From Thermoguttaceae bacterium (GTDB lineage Bacteria; Planctomycetota; Planctomycetia; Pirellulales; Thermoguttaceae), in assembly GCA_017557195.1 (NCBI GenBank), contig JAFZAL010000043.1, positions 1 through 52,433 on the forward strand: DNA of 52,433 nt. Direction: 5' to 3'. Under the pieces are notes generated by a model, which saw only the letters and a program-made list of their open reading frames with translations, did not search any database and was not told where the DNA came from. Numbering within the stretch: the first letter of the stretch is position 1; every line of letters begins with the position of its first letter. The position numbers and the translations under genes are program-made. Of this stretch, positions 7,951 through 16,353 are shown piece after piece.

Positions 7951-10392
7951 TTAATGCGCTTTGTCCGGGTCTGTTTTGCATTTTTCATCAGCCCAATTCA
8001 CCAAATGAATTGATGTTGAAGAATCAATGCGTTCTTTATGTTCTTTATCAAGTTCCCCAGCGGGAAATGTAAGAACGAGTTCTCCTTTTGCAGTAATCCC
8101 TCCGTATGTTTTCAAATTATTTTCCAGCTTTTGAATATGCTCTTGTGTTATTGTACCCGCTTTACATTCTACGATATACAAGCGTCGTCCATCTGTATAC
8201 ACACAATCAAACTCGCCGACAGGTCTTGTTTTAACCGACTTGTTCGCCGGAACCACTTCCAGCCCGATTCTCAAATCAAAGATACTCCCAGACTCCATTA
8301 GCGGCAATAAACGCAAATAGGCGTATTCTTCCAACCAGCCGCCTTTTATATACGTTCCAAAATCCTTGCAATTTGGAACTTTTAATTTTTTACCATTTAT
8401 TACCAGAGTCCCGATTAGTTTCCCGTCAAACGCTGCTGTGATATGATCTGTCTCATATTCGAACATTTTATCGGGTTTGTTACTCAATCTGTACGTTTTA
8501 TAATTATCATCCGACATAGCCTTATATAACTCTCTCAACTCCGTCCGGTACTCCCAAAGTTTTAGAGTCAATTTTCGTCTTGTTTGTCGAACTGGATTGT
8601 CCTCCCATTTTCCATCTTGGGATATTTTATACCCGCTGGCAATAAAGAATGGGTCAACTTTTGTTACCCCTTTAAATTGAACCTTTGCATCCGTACGCAA
8701 AAACGTTATACAGTTTTGTTGAGTACTGAAGTAGAAAGGTTCCAGATTGGGGAACTCATAACATGCGTTCAGCGCTCCTGCAAACATGAGTTTTGTTCCG
8801 CCAGTAAGATTAATCCCAATTCGGGTTGTTGGCGGCAAGCGACGAACAATGTCTTCAATGGCTTTGCGAGTGTGAGCCGGTTCGAATGCGTCGACGCGTG
8901 TAATGTGCATCCTGACGTCCTTGGGAAGAAGCCGACGCAATGCATCAGTTTTTTTAGAGTCGTCCGATGTAATAAACCAATGTTTTTTGGCGGGAAACTG
9001 ATCCATACAGAAATATTGCGGAATGTTGGTGCCAGTTCCTAACAAGTGGAGTACAACGTCAAAATCAGTCGGCGGCGCAGTCGGGTTTAAAGGAATAGAT
9101 GGCGGTACTACATATTTAGGCAAATCAATCGTCTCTGGCGGTTTACCCGGTTCGGAACTCGAAATCAGACGCAGATGCAAATGAGGATTTGTCAAGGAAA
9201 GCATACACCATGTATGCGCCATCACTGGCGTTCCCGGACTAAGGAAACAGGTTATGCTTTTTTCTTCATCGCCTCGAAGGGCAATGTTCAACGCCGCTCT
9301 GGCGGCCTCATCGATACTTTTGGCGTCATTTAGATGAGAGAGCTCATTGGGTGCGAAATGAATGTTAACCGGAAGATTCGCCTCTTTCAAATAATCAATA
9401 AACAGCCTGTGTCCAATTTCTGTGTTGCAAATGGCATTAACAAAATTTTGAACCTTTTCTCGCGGATACTGCAATCGTTCATTTATTGGCAGAGCTTTGT
9501 ACTTTTCCCATTCTTTTCGCATTGAACCTGAAAAGCCGTTTTGAGGTTTATTCGGATTGGTGTACCCCAAAATAATAACGTCTGTATAGTTCCCAGCACG
9601 TAAAGCGCCCAAAACGGGACCGCCTACAGGCAGAATCCCTAACGCAGCGCTAATGTCCGTAATGCCATACCATGTTAACAGAATACGATTTTTGGAAACG
9701 CATTGTTTCTCATCGCCGTCCGCTTCGCACATAAACTGCAAAATTGAATCTGCAAGCGTCTCCTTTAATGTATCAAACTCATCAGGACGAATTGTGATAA
9801 CTTTATCAGAGTCAAAATACTGAGCAAGCTCTCCGGTATCCATTACGACATTGTCGATAGAATTCCAGACGAAAACGTGATGGCGTTTAATATCACGAAT
9901 AGTGTTTCGATCGAGCAAGTCGTTGTAATTATTAAAATTATCTAAAAAACGGTCCAAATCTGCTTTGGATACGCCATGAGCGTTAGGGTTTTCCGGGGTT
10001 GCTTTCTGCGCTTCAAGCAGCTTTTCCAGTTCAGGAGGGACGAAATTCAAAAAGAGAATGCGATAATTATGCATTCGAGCCGCGTCAGTATACGGTTGAG
10101 ATTGCCACGGTAAAAGATTGATGTTATCGCAAACGACAACGTCAGCGCCGCGTTCAAGAGCTGCCGTAAATTTCTTGAGATTTAGCGCGTGATTGCTATG
10201 GAGTTTCTTCAAATCATAAACATATCGACCGCCACGCATAAAAAAATCGTTTGTCGAAAAAGCGACTGCCGACACGCCATGCGTTCGCAACTTTTCGATT
10301 ACGTAACGCGTCATGACCGATTTGCCGGAACCGGAAACTCCACGATTGATAATTACAATCTTGTGACGAATTGAATCTGATGCATTTTGCAT
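7951..10392 (-). CDS. P-loop kinase / dual CARF-like / Card1-like PD-(D/E)XK nuclease fusion
   Basis: An 813-residue fusion, last gene of the operon, with a good AAGGAG Shine-Dalgarno. Residues ~10-190 are a P-loop kinase (GVSGSGKS 18-25, then STNDFF, VVCDNINLLPW and NAHGVSKADLDRFL), the pattern of N4BP2L1/polynucleotide-kinase-like proteins. Residues ~235-415 look like an RtcR-type CARF domain, ending in FLSPGTPVMAHTW. Residues ~445-580 hold a second CARF signature, INLTGGTKLM (527-536), typical of Card1/DUF1887. The C-terminus (~685-780) carries GGWLEEY, GEFDCVYTDG and YIVECKAG, the catalytic set of a PD-(D/E)XK nuclease as in Card1/Can2. Likely a ligand-activated nuclease effector (inference). 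No cyclic-oligonucleotide synthase is recognisable nearby. Family calls are from motif reading only. Confidence 0.82.
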   Translation of the reverse strand: MQNASDSIRHKIVIINRGVSGSGKSVMTRYVIEKLRTHGVSAVAFSTNDFFMRGGRYVYDLKKLHSNHALNLKKFTAALERGADVVVCDNINLLPWQSQPYTDAARMHNYRILFLNFVPPELEKLLEAQKATPENPNAHGVSKADLDRFLDNFNNYNDLLDRNTIRDIKRHHVFVWNSIDNVVMDTGELAQYFDSDKVITIRPDEFDTLKETLADSILQFMCEADGDEKQCVSKNRILLTWYGITDISAALGILPVGGPVLGALRAGNYTDVIILGYTNPNKPQNGFSGSMRKEWEKYKALPINERLQYPREKVQNFVNAICNTEIGHRLFIDYLKEANLPVNIHFAPNELSHLNDAKSIDEAARAALNIALRGDEEKSITCFLSPGTPVMAHTWCMLSLTNPHLHLRLISSSEPGKPPETIDLPKYVVPPSIPLNPTAPPTDFDVVLHLLGTGTNIPQYFCMDQFPAKKHWFITSDDSKKTDALRRLLPKDVRMHITRVDAFEPAHTRKAIEDIVRRLPPTTRIGINLTGGTKLMFAGALNACYEFPNLEPFYFSTQQNCITFLRTDAKVQFKGVTKVDPFFIASGYKISQDGKWEDNPVRQTRRKLTLKLWEYRTELRELYKAMSDDNYKTYRLSNKPDKMFEYETDHITAAFDGKLIGTLVINGKKLKVPNCKDFGTYIKGGWLEEYAYLRLLPLMESGSIFDLRIGLEVVPANKSVKTRPVGEFDCVYTDGRRLYIVECKAGTITQEHIQKLENNLKTYGGITAKGELVLTFPAGELDKEHKERIDSSTSIHLVNWADEKCKTDPDKAH

Positions 10393-10407
10393 GTTTAAGT
10401 TCTCCTT

Positions 10408-13400
10408 TCAATCATCTATTTCATTGTCAGAGACGCCTGTAATACGAATAGCGTCTGCTGCATCTTCACCGGTAAGGTAAAGGCGTAAAGCGTATAACAA
10501 GTCTGGGGTATTATCGTCTTTTGGTTTGGAAAGTTCGCCAAGATGAACGCGTGAGTTCAAACATATATTATCATTGACAACAATTTCTTTAACGTGATTA
10601 ACCTGCGTTATCAATTCCTTTGTAATTGCCTGATTTCGCTGCAAAAGCATTTTAATGCTCTTGTTGGACGAGCTGCGAGTTCGAAGCATGCCCAAGAGAA
10701 GTTCAAGCGGTTCAGATGTTTCACGAGTCCATTTGAGAACAGCTTTCTTTCCTTCGTCTATTGGACAAGGTTTGATGCGTGATAACATCGTTACAATGCC
10801 ATCTAAAATGGAGCGGCATTCTTGAGGGCTGAATTGTTCAACGAAATGCCGATCATGCCAAATTGCATACGCAAAAAAGCGTAATGCACATTTCTTGTTC
10901 CAGTATTGCTTTTTATCAATTCTATCTATCGGCTTTAGATATCCTTTAAGTTTTTGCAATACGTCTTTTTGCCATGGTTGGGAAACGTCGCCAAGAGCAA
11001 AGCCAATCGCTCGGAAATCATAATTATATATTTTGTTGCTATCAATCTTATCTTTAATCCATTGAATGCATTCAGCAGGCGCATCCTTGTGCAAAAAAGA
11101 AAGAAGCGTCATAATATCATTTCTGAACGAAATCCCCTCGTTCTGGCTCAATTCAATCAAAAACTCAATTAAGTTAGTCATTTCATTTTTAAAACCAGGA
11201 GGGCAATCGACATCATTAATTGAACGACCATTGCTCCAGATTTGGATTATGGGGAAAAATGCCGCATGGATGATCTGAATAACTCTGGGAGGGTCTTTAT
11301 ATTTTGGATCAGCAATCTTTTTACCAAAATATTTTCCTTTGTTATTTTTAAATAATTGAAATGATATACTATCTCCTTTTTGATAAGTGGAATAATCGTC
11401 CTTATGAATAAAGTTCGATTCATGAATACGAATTTCAGCTTTTATGCTATCGCTGTATGCTTTCGTGACATGGTCGCCCTTAATACTCTTGCGCCAATTA
11501 TCAGCAATAACGCCCGTTTCTCTTTTGGGCGGTTGATAATTATCTGATTTTTTAAGCTGATCTTTTAACGTTAATGCCCATTCCAATAAATCAAGCGTCT
11601 CGTTACTATCTGATTTGGGAATACTTCGCAATTCCGCCCAAGTCGTCAGCGCAGGATATTCTGGAGCGGGAGCTTCCTTTACAGGCGTTTTTTCCCACTT
11701 GACGTGAATTGTACGATGTATAGATTGTAATGGATCATTCGGTATAAAAACAAGGCAAAATGGATTATCATCTCCATAGGCGTACGTCATCTTCAATTTA
11801 CATTTCAAATCCTTCTGAAGCGGCAGGTCAGGAGATTCAAGCTTGATTGAGTAACCTATTTTATCATTATTTTCACCAATAAATAATGAATATTTTTCAG
11901 TTCCTTTTGCAAGAATAAAATCTTCTTTCAACTGAATTTCATATGGTTGACCTCGACGAGGCGGGATTATGGTATCGGGAGGAACTATATCAAAATACCC
12001 GAACTTCCCATCTACATTAGCCCATATAGACAATTTTGGGATAAGATCGTACCAAAGTGGAAGATCTTCTGCATCTTTCTGTAAATTGTATAACTTAATG
12101 CCTCCTTGAACAAGACGTTCACGAATCGGGGTTTTATCAGTCGGCGTTTCTGTTAAATCAACTAAATACTTGAACGGACCAATTACCCGTTTCACTTTGC
12201 GTCTCAATTTGCGGCATTCCAATTCTTTATCATCGTCATTCTTTTGATCCTGTTGTTGCCGTTTGCAATATTGCCTCTCAGAATTAAATGTGGAAATATC
12301 ATAAGAACCAATATTGTTTTCGTCAAGATTGCCATTCGATATAATCTTTGTGGGATAACGCACCCAGTAATAACCACGCGTCTGTGGCGCGCATTTCAAT
12401 AATTCTTCATCAAATTTAGCCTCAAGTTTTGTTACAATTTCATTTCCGTCAATACAATCATATACTGCAGCAATAAAACCATTTTCTAATTTTGGATAAG
12501 AATAACCTATCTTTTCAATAACTGCGGCAATAGATCGCGGAAGCGGTTCGGCATTAGGGAAAAGAGCGTTAATATTACTACGAGTGATTTGCAGTTCAAA
12601 GTCATTGAGATAGTCGGGCTGTAACCAAATCAACGTATCATTTTCAAACGTTTCTCTGAGTTTTTTTGCAAACTCTCGCGCAGCGCAGCCCAGACATTCT
12701 TGAGTATATTTATTTGAAAAGAGTAATTCAGAACTGGAAATTGTAATTGTATCTTTATGAAGAAATGGCGCATCGGCAGTAAATAACCCCATGTCAAAAG
12801 AGGAGGCCGACAATTCTTTATTCTCCCACCGCTGCCAGAGAAATGGCTCTCGATAAGTCTTCGTCAATGAAGCTTTTTGATCTTTTAAAACAGCATAGCG
12901 GGGACGCAATTCAGTAAGATCTATGCACACAGGCGCATCAATAGACGGAATAGCTGTTGGATGAATTAACTTTTCTTTATTGGGTTTCTTTAATATGGTA
13001 TCCCAGGTTCGAATCTCAAATTCATCATAACTGTTATTATTAAAAATTATCGGGATTTCAGCAAATATATGTTTTTTATTTATATACATTTGCGCAAATC
13101 CCTGCCACTCTTCCATAGTATTCTGCCGCTCTTTCAATCTTTTCATATCATTTGAAATATCGTCGTCAAGCGACTGTAACCAACGCCAGGAATCCCAAAT
13201 TCGCCGATAATCTCTATGGGAAAGCAGTGTGTTATTAGGCGGTAAGTTTTCCCACCGTCCAATTGATTTTGCCTCGTCTGTTGCAAGCCAGGAACGAATT
13301 TTAAATATCAATTCATCATTTATATTATCATGAAGACATTCTTTGCGTAATTTCAATCTTTCAGACAATCTTACGGCAAATGCTTTTAGAAGACGGTTTT

Positions 13401-13845
13401 CTGGCAAATCAACAGACGGATAACGCCGAACAGCCAGCAAGTAGGGATTTCCTGCAAGCTTTTCTTTGATGCTGCGACCAGGACGACGCGCCAACGTTTG
13501 AAGCGATGGAGCGTCAAGTTCACGGACAGAATGAAGCGGTAAAACAACATGATCTCGAAACGGCGATTCATTGAGATTTCGGAAAAGAGTTGTCAATGAC
13601 TGTTTGGCATGTTCAATAATACGCCATAAACGATCTTTCCACACCAGGGGAGCGCCTCTCTTCAATTGCATGTCCGTGTAATAAATCGTCTGGAGAAATT
13701 TACTAAGCGGCTGCGATTTCGGCAATGCATCGTAAGTACGCGGATCCATACCGACAACGGCAGAATACCAATGCGTTTGAGTAAGCAGATTCCGCGCTTC
13801 TCTGTCTTTCTGACAATAATTACGATACAATTGTTCGAGTGTCAT
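10408..13845 (-). CDS. DUF2357-domain protein, predicted partner of the McrB-like ATPase
   Basis: A 1145-residue protein. The N-terminal third resembles DUF2357: RRPGRSIKEKLAGNPYLLAVRRYPSVDLPENRLLKAF is interrupted here in my reading only by length limits, with the key pieces KLAGNPYLLAVRR and DLPENRLLKAF (~140-175) and YRRIWDSWRWL (~220). DUF2357 proteins are commonly encoded next to McrB-like ATPases and are viewed as McrC-like components. The rest is a charged middle region and a mostly helical C-terminal half with no recognised motif; I do not see a PD-(D/E)XK triad here, unlike some family members. It sits 72 bases after the McrB-like gene and 15 bases before the CARF-nuclease gene, which may supply the missing nuclease (inference). 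Confidence 0.72.
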   Translation of the reverse strand: MTLEQLYRNYCQKDREARNLLTQTHWYSAVVGMDPRTYDALPKSQPLSKFLQTIYYTDMQLKRGAPLVWKDRLWRIIEHAKQSLTTLFRNLNESPFRDHVVLPLHSVRELDAPSLQTLARRPGRSIKEKLAGNPYLLAVRRYPSVDLPENRLLKAFAVRLSERLKLRKECLHDNINDELIFKIRSWLATDEAKSIGRWENLPPNNTLLSHRDYRRIWDSWRWLQSLDDDISNDMKRLKERQNTMEEWQGFAQMYINKKHIFAEIPIIFNNNSYDEFEIRTWDTILKKPNKEKLIHPTAIPSIDAPVCIDLTELRPRYAVLKDQKASLTKTYREPFLWQRWENKELSASSFDMGLFTADAPFLHKDTITISSSELLFSNKYTQECLGCAAREFAKKLRETFENDTLIWLQPDYLNDFELQITRSNINALFPNAEPLPRSIAAVIEKIGYSYPKLENGFIAAVYDCIDGNEIVTKLEAKFDEELLKCAPQTRGYYWVRYPTKIISNGNLDENNIGSYDISTFNSERQYCKRQQQDQKNDDDKELECRKLRRKVKRVIGPFKYLVDLTETPTDKTPIRERLVQGGIKLYNLQKDAEDLPLWYDLIPKLSIWANVDGKFGYFDIVPPDTIIPPRRGQPYEIQLKEDFILAKGTEKYSLFIGENNDKIGYSIKLESPDLPLQKDLKCKLKMTYAYGDDNPFCLVFIPNDPLQSIHRTIHVKWEKTPVKEAPAPEYPALTTWAELRSIPKSDSNETLDLLEWALTLKDQLKKSDNYQPPKRETGVIADNWRKSIKGDHVTKAYSDSIKAEIRIHESNFIHKDDYSTYQKGDSISFQLFKNNKGKYFGKKIADPKYKDPPRVIQIIHAAFFPIIQIWSNGRSINDVDCPPGFKNEMTNLIEFLIELSQNEGISFRNDIMTLLSFLHKDAPAECIQWIKDKIDSNKIYNYDFRAIGFALGDVSQPWQKDVLQKLKGYLKPIDRIDKKQYWNKKCALRFFAYAIWHDRHFVEQFSPQECRSILDGIVTMLSRIKPCPIDEGKKAVLKWTRETSEPLELLLGMLRTRSSSNKSIKMLLQRNQAITKELITQVNHVKEIVVNDNICLNSRVHLGELSKPKDDNTPDLLYALRLYLTGEDAADAIRITGVSDNEIDD

Positions 13846-13917
13846 TATGCCTTATTATTGCGTTCTTTTGTTGACGAATTCTTCTGTATATCAGAAGATG
13901 CGTTCTCAACTGCTCCA

Positions 13918-16350
13918 TTACTCATTTACGGATTCGGATTGGCCGTCAATCTTTTCGTCGTTATCAAGATACGTATTCGACGTCCAAATGAATTGACCAT
14001 TGCCACATTCACAAGCTTCATAAAAATCTTTAGCAAGAGACTCGAACGCCCCTTCGCCAAAGCTATTAAGCAAATTGTGAATTGGGTTGAGACATTTATC
14101 CCTGGAAACGCCGTAAGTATCAATGCCGCGTAAATTAGGCGCTACTTTTTGGACAAACTGGTCTTCAAATGCTTTATTCATTGCAATTTCAAGTTTGTCA
14201 CGATCGCCCTTTGCCGCCCGAACATCGGGATAGTTAGCCATGTAAAATTCAATCGACTGCCAAACGCGGTGTCCAAAACTGCGATGGACAACGTCTAAAT
14301 ACTTGTTAATATCTTCGATGCATTTTTTATAAGGTTGAATATCTTCATCGGTAAATGAATTACTGCTATTCTTAACGCGCCAGTCTTCAAAATCATCTCT
14401 ATGAAGAAGCTTCTTGGGACGATCGTGTTCATCTAAGGGTTTAATCTCCTTTCGTCGCGCCAATGTTCGCGGTTTGGGAAAATGAATTATAATGGAACGG
14501 TCAATCACCTTGTCAGAAAGCGACTTGGTTGATTCATCCTGATTCATTGTTCCAGTCCAAAGAACATTACTTCCAAGTTCCAGTTCATGAGACATATTAA
14601 CGCCAATCTTTATATCCAATTTTGGTACGTTTTTATCGTCCAAATCACGGCGTTTTTCTAATATGCTAAGGAAATTGGCGAAGTACTGCTCAGGTCGAGC
14701 AAGGTTCATCTCATCCAATAAAACCATACAAACCGCGTCTTTAAGACGTTTTTGACTTTGCACAAGAAATTGCAAAACTTTTTGTGCGTCAAAGACATTG
14801 GAGATCGGGTTGAAAAAACCAAGCATGGATTCTTGTGAATCCCAATTGGGTTGAACCGGAACCTCCAAATACTCCAAGCCGCCAAAAAATGAATATACAC
14901 GAGGAAGTTCTGATTTTCCAGCGCCAGACACCCCTGCCAAAACAGTCAAAGGAGACATTTTTGCAACCTTAAGAGCTGTATGAAACGCCTTAAGAATACG
15001 CATGTTAAACCTCAAACCGTATTTAGCGCAGTTGTCATGAATTTTCGTCAGCCACTCCATTTCATCTTTATACTCACGTTCAGCAGGCAAAAATTTGTCT
15101 TTAATTTGATAACCATTCTCGAGCGCTGCGATACGGGCAGCCCTATCCTGAGAATCTGCTTCTGGAAAGAGACATCGCTGCAAGTCATTTTTAAGTGATG
15201 CAATTAGAATGTCGCGGCTATCTATCTGGCTTTTATAACTTTTCACCTTCCCTTCCAATTGGGCTTTTTCAATCTCAAATTGGGTGCGTTCAGCTAAATC
15301 TGCTTTAATCCCTTCATAAGTAACCTGATTTTGCTGCAAGCTTGCAATTTCTTCATCTTTTTTTCCTACAAGAGTTTTATAATGTTGCAGCTGATTGTGA
15401 GTCGGACGGTTTAAGAGTTCATTATTAAGCTTTTCGATCTCAGCATCTTTTTCCTTCAAAGTGAGAATAACCCCTTTAGCTTCCTTTGGACCGACCTTTA
15501 ATATGCTCTTATCGTCCACCATTAATTGAAGCCGTTCAAAATTTCTAATTTGAAGCTTCAGTTTTTTAAGTTCACTGAGATACGCGTTATTAGATTCCTC
15601 AAGGTTTTGAATTTTGGAATCAGACTCTTTTTTAAATTCCGCCACACGTATTTTAATGGTCTCCTCAATTTTTTCTTCTCTAACAGCCAATCTCTCTTCC
15701 AAAGCTTGTAATGCTCCTTCTTTATTTGAACATTCGAGGAGTTTTTGATTCAGTTGATCTTGTTGAGCCTGCTTTTCCGCAGCCCAATTAGACCGTTCCG
15801 TGCTGATGGTATTGCGAATTTCAGTACATTCATTTTCTATCAACTGTGTAATTTTAGCAAGTTGATCTTTAAGAGTTTCACCGTACTCCTTATACACCTT
15901 ATCGGAAAATGTCTTTGTCAGATCAGCTAATTTCTTGTTATGCTCAGCAAGTTTGGCAGGAAAACTAGCTTCCATCTCTTTCTCTGCTTCTGCAACTGCC
16001 GCCTCTCTCTTATGAAGCTCTACCTTATCTGTATTCAACGTCTCGCGATCGCTTTCGTTGTTTTTTTCTTTCACGCTAACGTTGTTTTCTCGAATTTTGA
16101 GCGCTTTCTCACGTTCATCGAGCCCTTTCTCACGTTCATCGAGCGCTTTCTTACGTTCCTCGAGATTTTTCTGAAATCCTTCAAGGTTCTTCTGACGATC
16201 GTCAAAATATTTCTTCTGCTTCTCTGGATCCAGGGGATAGGGAATCTTCCCTTGCTTACGGGAATTCTCCCGAGGCTGGTTCCCGGAGCCTTGCTGATTG
16301 GACTGATTGGCGTTCGCAGCGGGTTTATTATTAGATGTGTCTTTATCCAT
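13918..16350 (-). CDS. McrB-like AAA+ ATPase with long N-terminal coiled coil
   Basis: An 810-residue protein. Residues 1-45 are Q/N/P-rich and disordered-looking. Residues ~45-390 are a long coiled coil with repeated EREKGLDEREKAL-type units. The AAA+ module follows: Walker A GVSGAGKS (473-480), Walker B VLLDEMNLARPE (543-554), sensor 1 WTGTMNQD (598-605) and an arginine finger near DRS (617-619), the pattern of McrB GTPases/ATPases. McrB-type motors form rings that recognise and translocate on DNA with a McrC-like partner, here probably the downstream DUF2357 protein. A GGAGGC Shine-Dalgarno sits inside the end of the preceding gene, and only 3 bases separate the two genes. The coiled coil replaces the usual DNA-binding N-terminal domain, which is odd for McrB. 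Confidence 0.85.
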   Translation of the reverse strand: MDKDTSNNKPAANANQSNQQGSGNQPRENSRKQGKIPYPLDPEKQKKYFDDRQKNLEGFQKNLEERKKALDEREKGLDEREKALKIRENNVSVKEKNNESDRETLNTDKVELHKREAAVAEAEKEMEASFPAKLAEHNKKLADLTKTFSDKVYKEYGETLKDQLAKITQLIENECTEIRNTISTERSNWAAEKQAQQDQLNQKLLECSNKEGALQALEERLAVREEKIEETIKIRVAEFKKESDSKIQNLEESNNAYLSELKKLKLQIRNFERLQLMVDDKSILKVGPKEAKGVILTLKEKDAEIEKLNNELLNRPTHNQLQHYKTLVGKKDEEIASLQQNQVTYEGIKADLAERTQFEIEKAQLEGKVKSYKSQIDSRDILIASLKNDLQRCLFPEADSQDRAARIAALENGYQIKDKFLPAEREYKDEMEWLTKIHDNCAKYGLRFNMRILKAFHTALKVAKMSPLTVLAGVSGAGKSELPRVYSFFGGLEYLEVPVQPNWDSQESMLGFFNPISNVFDAQKVLQFLVQSQKRLKDAVCMVLLDEMNLARPEQYFANFLSILEKRRDLDDKNVPKLDIKIGVNMSHELELGSNVLWTGTMNQDESTKSLSDKVIDRSIIIHFPKPRTLARRKEIKPLDEHDRPKKLLHRDDFEDWRVKNSSNSFTDEDIQPYKKCIEDINKYLDVVHRSFGHRVWQSIEFYMANYPDVRAAKGDRDKLEIAMNKAFEDQFVQKVAPNLRGIDTYGVSRDKCLNPIHNLLNSFGEGAFESLAKDFYEACECGNGQFIWTSNTYLDNDEKIDGQSESVNE

Positions 16351-16353
16351 GAT

